DNA of 64,000 nt, taken from contig CAJNDS010000569.1 of the NCBI GenBank assembly GCA_905221605.1, positions 842,514-906,513 on the forward strand, read 5' to 3'. Under the pieces are notes generated by a model. That model ran no database searches. It was not told where the DNA came from and saw only the letters and a list, made by a program, of their open reading frames with translations. This DNA comes from Symbiodinium natans (Eukaryota > Sar > Dinophyceae > Suessiales > Symbiodiniaceae). Both the position numbers and the translations under genes were made by a program. Below, one piece after another: positions 19,424 through 30,149 of the stretch. Each line of letters begins with the position of its first letter. Positions within the stretch are counted from its first letter, which is position 1.

Positions 19424-19510
19424 AGGGTTTAGGGTTTAGGGCTTAGGGCTTAGGGTTTAGGGTTCAGGGTTTAGGGCTTAAGGTTTAGGGTTGAGGGTTC
19501 AGGGTTTAGG
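19424..19510. repeat. TTTAGGG tract with GCTTAGG and GTTCAGG variants
   Basis: About 12 heptamers, the last third degenerate. It forms the 3' intron arm before the exon at 19356-19410 in the minus sense. Confidence 0.92.
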
Positions 19511-20189
19511 GTTCTTGCCGCCCGCCCAGCACTCGCGCGCACCGCGGGGACTACTTCACAGGGTCCACACTGAACAACTGCTTGAAAGCACCACGTCGCA
19601 TGAACTTCCTAGCTACACCCCTAAGTAAGGCCTCGCCAAACCCACCGACACCTTCAACCTGCCATAACGAGGCGGCGGTTTGCCCACGTCCAGCTATCAC
19701 CGAGAGAGGGGACAATGGTTTAGGGATTAGGGTTAGCAGGGCTTTGGGTTTAGGATGTCTGTCACATGGGGGGGGGGGGGGGGGGGCGGGCCTTTTCAAA
19801 TATTGTTGTTGTCTTTTTTGCCACCCGCCTAGCTGAATTCTCACAACTGGGTTTACGAAGGTGTAGGGTTTATAGAGGGTTTAGGGTTTAGGGGAAGAAA
19901 GGGGCCTAGTTAGATAGAACGGGTAGCTCAGGTAGCGAATATGCTTCTTTATATTGTGGTTCTAAGGGAAAGTCTTCCCATCTCAGTATTGTGGGACAAT
20001 GGTGTCCTTCTTGCTTGGTCTGGTTTGGGATTCCATTGGGAGAGATTTCGCGAGTACAGTCGAGCGTTCGTGCGACATCGGTGTTCAGGAATGAGGTTCG
20101 TCTCCCTTCGCAGTCACAGAGCGTCCGCTTGCAGCAGCAAGAGCGCCGTACCAGCGGAGAGTTGTTTACTCGCTTGATGCGTGCGTGTG

Positions 20190-20256
20190 CATACATATAT
20201 ACACATACATACATACATACCTACATACATACATATATATATATATATTCATATCA
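20190..20256. repeat. ACAT/TA microsatellite
   Basis: (ATAC)n followed by (AT)n. No gene is visible in 19900-20280. Confidence 0.95.
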
Positions 20257-20279
20257 TATAAATGCTGGGAAATAAACGC

Positions 20280-23100
20280 AACATACACGTTCGGTGAAGC
20301 GAAACATCTCAGCCCAGGGATGTGCAAAACACGCTGAATCTAGTCCCAGAAACCGGAACAAATGCTTTGAGATTCTGTGCCCCAGAGTCACCGAGGAAGG
20401 AAAGGGCTTCCTTTTGGTCAATAGGTTGGTCCAGAGGGCTTTCACCGGAACTGGGGCTACTACTTGGCATCCTAGTCAGTGGTATGCACCGCAAATCTCG
20501 AACCCCTGAATCTGCAGACCATCAACCTGAAAGCATGAAACCTCAAGCACCCTACGCCTGTCAACATCATCCCTGGGCCCAGGCAGCAAGAAGGATCTGC
20601 TTCAACTGGTTGGAATCAACATTGACAGTGCTCTCTCCTGCAGCAAGCCCTATAAACCCTAAACCCTAAACCCTGTTCGACTCCAGGCTGGAGCAATTCT
20701 CCCAAACATGTTCCTTTATAGGCAGTATGGGGGCTGGTGGCTTTTTAACTTTTTGTAGGAACTTGCACTTTAGGGTTGAGAGTAGCTCCTACACAATTTC
20801 CGGGGAGCCCAGGATGCAGGGTATTCGGCTCTACGTGCTATTTAGCAAGATAATAAAATGGCCGCGTTTACTTCCAAACGAACGGCTGCCCCTGCTCTAA
20901 TTATCGACGCTAACCCCAAGGACGCCCTCATGCAATAATCTCTCAGACATAGGCCAACATGGCAAAAACCACAAACCCAACACCCTCAACCCTAAAGACG
21001 CAGACCATGAGAGGCACCCGTGACTTCTCAACGTGAACAGCAAGGAACCTGGAAGCATGACTCCCGCACTCAACACAGCACCGAGCCCGGTCCCTTTTTC
21101 CATGCCGTCCGTATGGTGCTGTAGGCCTGACATGCAAGAAGCATGGTACATCTAACTGCCACATAGAAAGGGCCTGGGTGTTTCATTCAGGTGAAGAGAC
21201 AGCAGGAGTTTGTTATTCGTGGTATTGATGCGGCATTGAAGCTAACTCAAGTAGGCCGAGCGTTGCGTGCGTACTCGGAGGCTTCTTTTCGTCGCCCGCC
21301 TACTCAGAGGATCTCAGTGGATTCAAGAGCTTAGGATTTTGAGGGTTGTGACCTAGGGTTAAGGGTTTTGGTTTCGGGTTTGGCCTTTGAACGCAACAAA
21401 GCAAAAGCAGGAACGGGGCAAACGAGCTGAAGAGCGCTGTCATGATCGGGTTGTCCAGAAACCTCTGTTTGGTAACACGCATGGAGAATATGAAAACTAG
21501 AAGCAAAAAACAGCCGTCAACGTGCCTTCTTGAGGTTGGCTTGCGTGTCACCTTCCAGAAGCAACAAGCCACGGAAACAAACTCACAGGATGATATCAGA
21601 GAGCCCGCGAGCCTTCAATTTCAAGGAACAGCTCTTGAACATGATTATTCTGGGGATCTTAATGTGACTTAGGGAGTCATCGTTCACGAATGGGCGTTGG
21701 GCTCTCATGGGATTGCAGGCCGCTATACTCCAAAGGGGCTCTTAACCAAATAGCAGGCTATACCAGGATTGTCGATGGGGTTCTTAAGCAAATAATCGGC
21801 CACAGGTAGGGACGGCACCACTGCTTCCTGAAGCCGCCATGGGGAAGATCGGAGAAAATGCGGCCAGGAGGACTGATGAGGCGACTCACGAGCGGTCAGG
21901 GGCCCACAACCCCTTAAGGACGCTGTAGGGACACAACCCTAAACCCAAAACCCAAAACCCAAAACCCTAAACCCATACATGTTGCATGCTCAAAGCAAAG
22001 ATGCGACTGTTGTGGATGCTTGAATTATCTCCAGATCGTCAGACCAGCGCTGTCAAGCCAAGCAAGCAGGAAGGCGCCGAACTACCATGCAATGCCGAAA
22101 GAATGCCGAGACCCTAACACCATCTGAAAAACATGTATGCATGGGAGGGAGGCCATACGAAGAAAGGGGAAGGAAATCAAACCCATCCCAAAGCACATCC
22201 CAAAGAAGCTCACATCTCCCCGACACGAGCCAAACAGGCACTCCCCACAACACGGCCAAAGAGTATGCACTTACTCCCGTCATTCAGACTCTGCGGTGGT
22301 TCAGCGTATACTGTACTACATTGTTTCTTTAGCCTTCTTATGGATCCCAGTTCTGCTCTGTCGGTCACTGTTCCCTGTTTTTGAAGTCTGTAGGCAAGCT
22401 TTAATCGCCAAACACGAAAAAACACAAAGTTGGGCGGGACGTACAGCGAGAGAGAATAGTGAAAGGCCGGCAACAAGAAGATTGGTGCAACTTGATGCAC
22501 ATTAATACAACAAGCTATCCAAAGCCATGATGCTGAAGTTCATGCTCAGCACACACTGAACTGCGCTCTGTTGCACCTTCCTACTAAGGGCATGGAAAAA
22601 AGGCTCTATGTCAGTCCTCATGTCCTCCATATGCTGCTGGGATGCGGTTTAACGCATGATTAGGAAAACCACCTGCAAGCCATTTATGCTGCACACGTTC
22701 AAAGCGAGCCTCAACAAACTACCAGCACTTCAGAAATTCAGAATCACTGGACGTGCAGATCCTTGCATGACGCGCGGCCAGCTGTCGAATCCTGTACTAT
22801 GCTGCTTTCAGTTCGTGAAAAACACTGCGAACTGCACTGCGCAATGCTGAATGTAGAGGGAGCTGAGAGACTCTTGTGCATACTTGGACTCTCGGCTGAG
22901 AAAATGATTCGCAGGTGCACGATGCATGCTTCTGATCTTTGTGAAGTGTCCCGCTGTTCCTCACAGCTCGACAAAGAGCCAACCGCCCTCCTCATGTAGT
23001 GTTTCCTGGCATAAACTCGAACTGGGCACTGCTGCTAGACTAACCTGCGTTGAAACCTGTCGAGGCAGCTCCGGTGGAGTGCCGGGATTCATTTTTTTTA
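20280..23100. other. No supportable gene
   Basis: Only short open frames without exon borders or recognisable motifs. Telomere-like units are rare here (about 20650-20675, 21938-21975), a clear contrast with 0-20 kb. Confidence 0.5.
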
Positions 23101-23117
23101 GTGCAGAGTCGGACAAC

Positions 23118-25181
23118 TCAACGGTTCATGAATGTTGCACTACCGTACTGCGGGTGTGGGTCTGCAAGGCTTCTTTCTTGGCGATGGGAAGTGGCATCGA
23201 AATGCGAAACTAGCAGGGGAGATAACAGCAGTAGCGTCTTCATTTCATGTGGCAGCCAAGGGAAGAACAGCCTTTGTCTTTGTAGCCAGCGGAACAGTGT
23301 CCTTTCCTGGACGATCCTGTCCCGTGGAAGTCTGCCATGCTGGCGTGCCAAGTCAGTCAATGCACGTGCCATCTGCTTCCATTGCCCCATTCTCCGCGAT
23401 GTTTGGGGGTGCTTTGCACATTCGGCAAAATGCTGATCCACCAGAGGGTGTAGACCCCACAACAGCTGCAGCCTCACGCCACTGACACGAACATTGCCTG
23501 TCTTTAAGCCGCTAAACCATTTGCCCAATTGACGGACGCCACGACTCTGAGTCCTACTGGTGGAAGGCACGGCGCCGTGTTTGCAAACATATCGGTTCAG
23601 AGCCTCACATCGCTTTCGGAAAGCCCAATTCTTGTCTCGCCACAATTCAACTCGGTACCGAAGCAAAGCGCACGAAGAATTTTCAAGTCTCTGAAGCCTG
23701 TGCAAGGGCAAGCCCCGCAGCTTGAATTTTTGTCCTGCATTGTGAAGCCAATGTGCTAGGGTGGCCTCTGCTTCGACCCCTGATTGCCGTCTTGGAAGAT
23801 GGTCGTGCTTTGAAACAAAGCGCTCCAGGGAGCGGAGGCGGACTTCCCATGGGTCGTGGTATGTAATCACGTCGGAGAGCTGCGCAAGCAAGTCTCTGCA
23901 GCGGTATCCAGAACTGTCTGAAACAGCCATTCTGACATCAACCACCGAGGCGCGAAAGTGCAGGGGATGCTGTCGCAAACGAGTATCAGCCTGAGAAATC
24001 GCAGCCACAAAGCGATGCAGCTCAGACCCGTATCCTTGGTCTAGCATGATCGGAGCCCCATGAGTAGCACGCCTGGTGAAGCATTTTCGTCCATGTGGGG
24101 ATGTTTTGGAGGGAGTCGCCATGTATGACCGGTAGGATGCAGTTGCGCTGTCGGTATCTGTCTCAGTAGCGTCACCGGCAGCTGCAGTAGCATCACCTGC
24201 AGCATCATACAGTTCCGCACTTTCAACCTGGCTAAGCCATCGGCGTGATGGGAGTACAGTATCACCACAGCCTGAGGCTTTCTTCTCAACGGCTTGCACC
24301 TCTCTCCGCTTCTGGCAGTCCCCGATGTTTCTTGTGCGCGTGTTGGAGGGCACCACTTCATCTCGAGGAGCTGCGTCAGCAAGCGCGGCATGGTTGATCT
24401 TCAGCTTGGCATCCTCTGCACACCCGGCTTGTAAAGATTCTGAGACGATGGTTTGGGCTGGCAATATCACGTGGGCCAGTGGCTTTCTCGGGTTTGTCCT
24501 GAGCACCCTTCCCATGGCCTGAATGATGCTTACATAGCTGTCCCGCGGATGGACGAATAAGCAGGTGTCCGCATTTGGTATGTTTACACCCTCACCCAAC
24601 ACCTGGACTGTCACGAGGATGTGCACAGGCTTCCGCAAGCACCCAACAAAGTCACGCACAACTTGTCTTCGCTTGCGGAGTGTCGTCTTTCCATTGATGT
24701 GCCAGGCGGCTAGGCCAGCTGACTCGAGTACATGCCGAAACCGCCTGGCTTCGTGCACGGAGTTGCAATAGGCAAGCACCCTCCTAAAATGGCCAGCTTG
24801 GGTACTTAGCAGCTGTGCCAACGAAAGATACGACTGTCCTTGGGTTGTAATTGGCACTGTGAAGTCATAGTCGGACAACACTGCGTCGGCAATTGCTTCG
24901 CCCATCGTGTATTGGAAATCAGCAGGCTCCCTGTGAGTGGCAGAAAATTTAAAGACTTGCCGTCCCACTGGCATTCCCGTTGGCGAAGGGTGATGTGCTT
25001 CATCCACCAGGATCGTTTGAAACTGCACTGTCTGCAGCAAGTGGATGGATTCAGTGACGGCTATAAAACCTTCGGCAGCGAGATCGACTCTGTCGTTGTA
25101 ACCTGTCCCAACTTTGCAGAACTTTGGAAACTCCTCGCTGAATTGCTCCAACAATACGCGCGATGGCACGGAGATCAATAC
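23118..25181 (-). CDS. DEAH-box SF2 helicase with helicase-associated repeats, exon 2 (C-terminal 687 codons)
   Basis: Minus-strand exon starting VLISVPSRVLLEQF (motif Ia region) after CTGAG|GTA. Counting from the ATG at 25226, motifs are: DEAH at 75-78 (motif II), FSATH at about 94-98 (III), RRVLAYCNS at about 148 (IV), GEGVNIPNAD at 211-220 (V), QAMGRVLR at 236-243 (VI). A low-complexity linker (AAGDATAAAGDATETD) follows, then three W-containing repeats (about 440-690, for example LERFVSKHDHLP, LNRYVCKHGAVP, LTDLARQHGRLP) typical of the helicase-associated domain. The stop is at 23118. ATP-dependent nucleic-acid unwinding or translocation is inferred from the family; substrate unknown. The residues before VLIS in the longer open frame are intron. 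Confidence 0.85.
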   Translation of the reverse strand, partial: VLISVPSRVLLEQFSEEFPKFCKVGTGYNDRVDLAAEGFIAVTESIHLLQTVQFQTILVDEAHHPSPTGMPVGRQVFKFSATHREPADFQYTMGEAIADAVLSDYDFTVPITTQGQSYLSLAQLLSTQAGHFRRVLAYCNSVHEARRFRHVLESAGLAAWHINGKTTLRKRRQVVRDFVGCLRKPVHILVTVQVLGEGVNIPNADTCLFVHPRDSYVSIIQAMGRVLRTNPRKPLAHVILPAQTIVSESLQAGCAEDAKLKINHAALADAAPRDEVVPSNTRTRNIGDCQKRREVQAVEKKASGCGDTVLPSRRWLSQVESAELYDAAGDATAAAGDATETDTDSATASYRSYMATPSKTSPHGRKCFTRRATHGAPIMLDQGYGSELHRFVAAISQADTRLRQHPLHFRASVVDVRMAVSDSSGYRCRDLLAQLSDVITYHDPWEVRLRSLERFVSKHDHLPRRQSGVEAEATLAHWLHNAGQKFKLRGLPLHRLQRLENSSCALLRYRVELWRDKNWAFRKRCEALNRYVCKHGAVPSTSRTQSRGVRQLGKWFSGLKTGNVRVSGVRLQLLWGLHPLVDQHFAECAKHPQTSRRMGQWKQMARALTDLARQHGRLPRDRIVQERTLFRWLQRQRLFFPWLPHEMKTLLLLSPLLVSHFDATSHRQERSLADPHPQYGSATFMNR

Positions 25182-25378
25182 CTCAGCCACTTCATGACCA
25201 ATTGGATCACATCCCTGTACGTGCAAACCCCTCTTCTTCGAGGTCAGGCAGGAACGTAAAAAACTTCAGGCTGCACTTGGATTGCCGAAGATCTGGTGAG
25301 ATTGGGGCCTACTAACTAGGCGTCCCTTCCGACCTTGCTCTATTGGACCCTTTCACACCCCCCTGCGATGCAAGGCGC
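25182..25378 (-). other. 197-nt helicase intron with GC donor
   Basis: Bounded by AAG|GCGCCT and CTGAG|GTA on the minus strand. The borders are set by helicase motif continuity and a phase-0 join; the two open frames are in different phases, so a splice is required. No GT near the protein-defined border fits. Confidence 0.7.
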
Positions 25379-25765
25379 CTTGCCCGATGTGTTTTCAGCA
25401 AGCTCTCGAATAATTCGAGTCTTGCCCGTCCCACAAGCCATCTCCACGACACGAGCTCCCTGAACACAGGCCTCCAAGCAGGCCATCTGGCAACTCCGCA
25501 AGGGAAGGTCGACCGAGGGCCCTACTGTGGCCCTGTCGGAAATGTCAGGCAGCCGGCGCAAAGCATGCTTGCTAAGATACTTCTGCTCAGCCTTGTACTG
25601 GGACAGCCATCTCTTCGAGTCAGATGCCAACTTGCAGCCTTCATTCGTCACCACAACGTAGTCCATTACCTTCCAAGCCAGAGATGCGAACACTGAAAGA
25701 CGACAGCACGTGTGCAGCGCGCACATTTGCCGTATAACGCCTGTTTGTGCTAAATACAAAGACAT
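25379..25765 (-). CDS. DEAH helicase exon 1 with Walker A
   Basis: Minus strand, 129 codons, ending at AAG|GCGCCT. It contains PLRSCQMACLEACVQGARVV (Q-motif-like region) and EMACGTGKTRIIRELAEN, the Walker A/motif I, at residues 109-126. The frame then leaves homology (APCIAGG and stop). Joined in phase 0 to exon 2 it reads ENTSGK|VLISVPSR, as expected for this family. The ATG at 25765 may not be the true start: a further upstream exon is possible because residues 1-45 look weak and a (TA)n tract follows at 25768-25800. Confidence 0.72.
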
Positions 25766-25767
25766 GC

Positions 25768-25802
25768 ATACATATATATATATATATATATATGTATATA
25801 TG
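25768..25802. repeat. (TA)n microsatellite
   Basis: ATACATATATAT tract, upstream of helicase exon 1 in sense. From 25830 to 27000 I see no supportable gene; short repeats of CTGCTACTGCTG lie at about 26090-26130. Confidence 0.9.
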
Positions 25803-27020
25803 CAAGTACATATGAAAATGCATGTCTATGCATAACCCACAGGAGCCTTGTTTATTTTCGCAATATCGATTTTATCGCTTGTTTGGGCTGTCTCGTTTCT
25901 TTGTTGTGGCACAAGGGAAGGAAATAGTCCTCATCTTGTTGTAGCCAGAAAAAGATCACGAGCAAAAGCCAGGCCCCATAAGTTGGGGAAAATGCGTTCT
26001 TTGTCCCGCAGCATTTCTGTGGGACTATAGGGTTCCTGAACAGGCGCGCTTGCATTGCAAAATGCGCCCGGTTTCACTCGGCGTTGCTGTCACTGCTGCT
26101 GGTGTTGCTACTGCTACTGCTGGAAGACGAGGAGCCAGCTTGATCTTGCACTGCCTGGGCCCTGGGCCTTCCGGCGTGTCCCGACGGGCAATAGACATGG
26201 GCGAAGCAAAAAGACGCTAAAGGACTGCTGCATACTCTGGACTTTTGAGTCGTAGCAAGACAAAAGACAACCTTCGTTTCGTTTTCAGCACCTATATGAC
26301 TTAACACCTAGCCAAACAAAATTAGGCATCATGTGTCTTAAGAGCAGCCCCGGTTGACTTTCGAACGTTGCTGCATGTGTTGTTCTTTGTCTCCGGAGCC
26401 TTGCACCAACACAATCTCAAGGAAAAGAACCTGTCTTTCAGGATAGACCAGGGTAGTGTTCTGCTTTGGGTTTCTTGGCTTGGGCAGTGCTGCCTCAATT
26501 CTCCAAAGTGAGGTTGCATTCCCAAGCCCTAACATTAACCTTCTCGCCGGTCCTCATTGTCGAGTCGATAAAAACTATATATATTTCGGGTGTGGCGTGA
26601 AGGTAGCTCGCGAACTGGGGCTTGTGGTAACTCTTGATTATGAATTCTCCGGGAGCTCCTTAATAATATTGTTTGCGCATAAGCATGAACTATAGTACAA
26701 GTATGCGCAAAGTGTATAATTAAGGGCCCAGGGGGCCGACACGAGGTGCCATCATAATATTTGTGTAGGAGCTCTTGGGATTCAAGACATTGGTATATCC
26801 TTGGCAGAACGGGGGATGATCAAAGCAAACTCGTTTGGATTCATGTTTGGTGAAGGGTTAATTCGATTAAACGACTTCTGAAGCTCCTGTTCGATTGTGT
26901 TGTTCAAGTAAGATGGTGTTGTTTAAGTAACATCACCTCACAGGACAGGCGGGCCATGGGAGGGGTTGTTAGCAGAAGTATCAGCCAGCGTGCATGTGTA
27001 TGTATATATGTATGTAAAGC

Positions 27021-27174
27021 TCACACACGGTGGACCTTGTAGACGTAACGGGCTGTGCGAAGGAAGCGCTTGACCTTCCCGTGCAGCACAGTTCCGCTGC
27101 AGCACAGCATGGCCCGCTGACCATCAAGGCTCAGGAGGTCCACACCTACGTCGAGAATCCATGATCTGGATTTG
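27021..27174 (-). CDS. C-terminal exon, uncharacterised
   Basis: Minus strand: acceptor AGTGCCAG|C, then SRSWILDVGVDLLSLDGQ, RAMLCCSGTVLHGKVKRFLR and TARYVYKVHRV with a stop. Composition (aromatic and basic C-terminus) is protein-like; family not recognised. A related stretch, LCLDLGVDLLDWTGG, occurs in the minus frame at about 28640-28690. Confidence 0.48.
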
Positions 27175-27831
27175 CTGGCACTTACTACTACTTGAAAAAC
27201 CCACATGATCCTGAAAAGAGAGGAGGGGCCTGAAAATGATTTCTAACATGGCAAAGTCCAAAGTCAAAATCCAAAATCGAAATGCGACATGGGCTTAGTC
27301 CTACTGCTTGCTAAGGGGCACCTGGACCTAGTAAACAGGCATGCTCATTTTCCGGCTTATGGGGTATTCACAATGGGGTAGCTGCCGGGTAGCTCTGAGA
27401 GATGAGACAACCTTCGAAAAAAAGACTCAAGCGCACGAATATGCACGAACCAAAACTCACAAATCCAGCCAGACACAAAGTTGTTCTTGGCATAATTGGC
27501 GAACAAGCTTCAATAGAGGCTACTTGCAACTACAAAGTTGCATCCTGAGTTTGCCAAAGGGGTTCGCCGAAGGGCCTAGGCAGAGTGTTGTGAGGCAGGT
27601 AAGAGGTTGCATATGGCATAGTTGTGCGGCGTTGTGGCCAACATTTTTGAGGAGATCAGACCTGTGAAGCCGTGGCAGAAGAGGACATCTGAAGAGGTGG
27701 GGACCAAAAGGGGTCAATCTCTAAGGCCAGCCGAAAGATGTCCACAGCAATGGGTTAGGGGTGCTCTTGCCTGCCTGTGCTTCTGCGAGTGATATTCTGA
27801 CGCTCCAGGAACCATGGCGGCAGCTCCTGAA

Positions 27832-27897
27832 TGGAGAGTTATCATAACAAAATAACGCTTTGAATGGAGAGTTATCATAACAAAATTAACGCTTTGC
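27832..27897 (+). repeat. Tandem duplication GAATGGAGAGTTATCATAAC
   Basis: Two adjacent copies of a 33-bp unit ending AACGCTTTG, differing by one inserted T. Confidence 0.85.
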
Positions 27898-28069
27898 AAG
27901 GACTTTTGCGGCCATGCTCCTGGGTGGGCACCGCATGGAACTCCACCACTGCAGCCCACATCAGGCGCTGTTGGTCCTCGAGGAAGGGCCAGGATAGGGC
28001 CTCCTTTGCTAGGCCCTGTAGACGTTCCATGAAGGCCTCATCACGTCCTCGAGGAATGATGGCAAGTTG

Positions 28070-28170
28070 AGCAAGAAAGAAAGAAAGAAGGAAAGAAAGA
28101 AAGAGAGAGAAAGAGAGACAGAGAGAGAGAGAGAGAAGGAGAGAGAGAGAGAGAGAGACAAGACAAAACA
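28070..28170. repeat. Polypurine GAAA/GAGA tract
   Basis: About 100 bp of AAAGA and GAGA repeats, extending as A-rich sequence to about 28250. The antisense polypyrimidine frame (FLSLSLSL) is a low-complexity artefact. Confidence 0.95.
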
Positions 28171-28904
28171 AAAAAAAGGACAATTTGAAGGAAAGAAGAA
28201 AAAAGAAACAAATCAAAACAAAAAACAAACTAAATTTTAAATCAAACGAAAACAATGTGATGTGTTCCATGACTTATCCTGCATTGCACGCCAGGGGTCG
28301 CATCTCAGCTTCTGCAAGCAACGTCACAGGGTCATTTTTGCAGGCAGCGGCGGAGAGAGGCATCCTCACTCAGCATGCAAGTTTGAGGCCAACTTCTAGG
28401 GCCCTTGGGTGCCAGTTTAGACATGTCTCATGGCGTGTTCTCTCTACGCACAGCTCCCAGCTGCATCCAGCTGCTACAATCCTTTGCCTAACGTCCGGGA
28501 CAGGGAGTTGGGGTTCTCCAAGGCCCCAGCGCCCTCGTTACACTTCGAACTTCCATCGTTACACTTCGAACTTTGCAGCCGCTGCCATTCAGAGCAATTG
28601 GTTGACTGAAGCTGCTCCTGTGCTTGAGATGCTTGAGCGCATGCCAGGCGCAAGACGTACCACCAGTCCAGTCCAGCAGGTCAACACCCAGGTCAAGGCA
28701 AAGGCTAGACACGCCTGACCAAAGAAGAAGCCACCGCCATCGGCGAACCTTCTGCAAACTGTGCTTCAAACTACAATTGACACTTCAATTGACACTTCGT
28801 GTCGCAGTGATTTCTGGCTTTTCTTTTACTTATTCTGCTCCAACAGCATATACTGCAATGTAGCGTATATCATGTCAGATGTGAGTCTCCACGTGTGCTA
28901 TGTC

Positions 28905-29171
28905 ATGACAAGCCCAAATTTGGCGCCCCCCGGCCTTCCAAACAGCGTGGGCAGGCGCAACCCACAAGTGTCTTTTCGTCCACCTGATCGTGCGGGTCAT
29001 GCGGTCTCCGGAAGTCGGTCAGCAACACCTGCACCCTTCACAGTCCCGCACGTGCCAGACATCAAGCGTTGGACTGCAATCTTGAGCCGCATGTTGCCAA
29101 TCCGGAAGTCACTCACAACTCAAGTGGCCTTGCTTGGTCGATGGCGTGTTCTGTTGCGTGTCGAAAACTGA
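28905..29171 (+). CDS. Possible exon, uncharacterised (plus)
   Basis: Open plus frame with protein-like pieces such as VSFRPPDRAGHAVSGSRS and VPDIKRWTAILSRMLPIRKS. No border or homology evidence. Confidence 0.3.
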   Translation: MTSPNLAPPGLPNSVGRRNPQVSFRPPDRAGHAVSGSRSATPAPFTVPHVPDIKRWTAILSRMLPIRKSLTTQVALLGRWRVLLRVEN

Positions 29172-29389
29172 GGGTATCAGGGCCTCCAAGTTGTCGAGCC
29201 CATGCATCACTGAGCTGACCAAACTCAGTAATAGTGCCGTCCACAAACCCTATACTCAGATTTGGTCCGGTGCTCGAATCCTTTGACATCCGGGCCTCTG
29301 AAGTCTGCCGGGCACCGACGCCTCCTTCCTCAAACCCTTGAGATGCAACATGTTTCAACCGTGCGTACTTGTGCTCTGAGCAGCTGCAG

Positions 29390-29484
29390 GCTGCACTTGT
29401 GCCCGGGCAACCGTCTGCACTGTTCGCTGCGGAGCTTCTTACGACTCTTCCCGAACTCACTACTCAAACTTGTCCCCCTCCTGG
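29390..29484 (+). CDS. Duplicated exon, copy 1, with telomere-repeat donor
   Basis: Plus strand: AGCTGCAG|GCT, then AALVPGQPSALFAAELLTT and LPELTTQTCPPPG, then TGG|GTTTAGGGTCTAGGG. The central 70 nt are nearly identical to 31640-31709. The donor GT is part of a TTTAGGG unit. Function unknown. Confidence 0.5.
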
Positions 29485-30149
29485 GTTTAGGGTCTAGGGC
29501 GGCCCTGCTTCTGTTGGGGGGGGGGGGGGCTCTTAAGCAAATAGTAGGCTACATAATTAAGGAAGAATATGTTTTAGAATTGTTTGGCATGTCTTAAGCA
29601 AGCAGAAAGATGCCGACTGCCAAACAAGCCTCCCAAAAATGCCCTAACTTTGTTGCATCCACGCTCACGACACCCTCAGTGCTAAACCCTGTTGTGGGAG
29701 GCCGACAAGAACCTCAAATCTCCAGAACGCCTTAAGCCCAAGCCCAGAGCTTACTAACCACAAGCCAGAGAACATGGAATGAGGCATCTCGTTCAGATTC
29801 TGGGGTGTCTTGGATTGAAGTCATCCACTACTGCGCACCCAACCTTACAGGAATGACAAGAACTCAAATGCTTGACCGTGCTGCTCGGTATAGACTTAGA
29901 AGTTGTGTGGCCACCACTTTGTACGCTGATGGGGCTTGTATGGGCTTGTGGTTCCAAACCTGCTGTTGCAATGAACTGTCTTCAGGGTGCGCATGCTGGT
30001 TCAGCAACCACGGAAAATGTCCTCATAACCGCAACTGCTGACAACAAAACGATCTGTGAAGGTCTGTCTAGTTGGCGCAGGGGCAAAAGGCGCTCCTCCT
30101 CGGCACTTCAACCCATTCTTGTGTTGCATTTGGGCCACTCCATGTCTGA

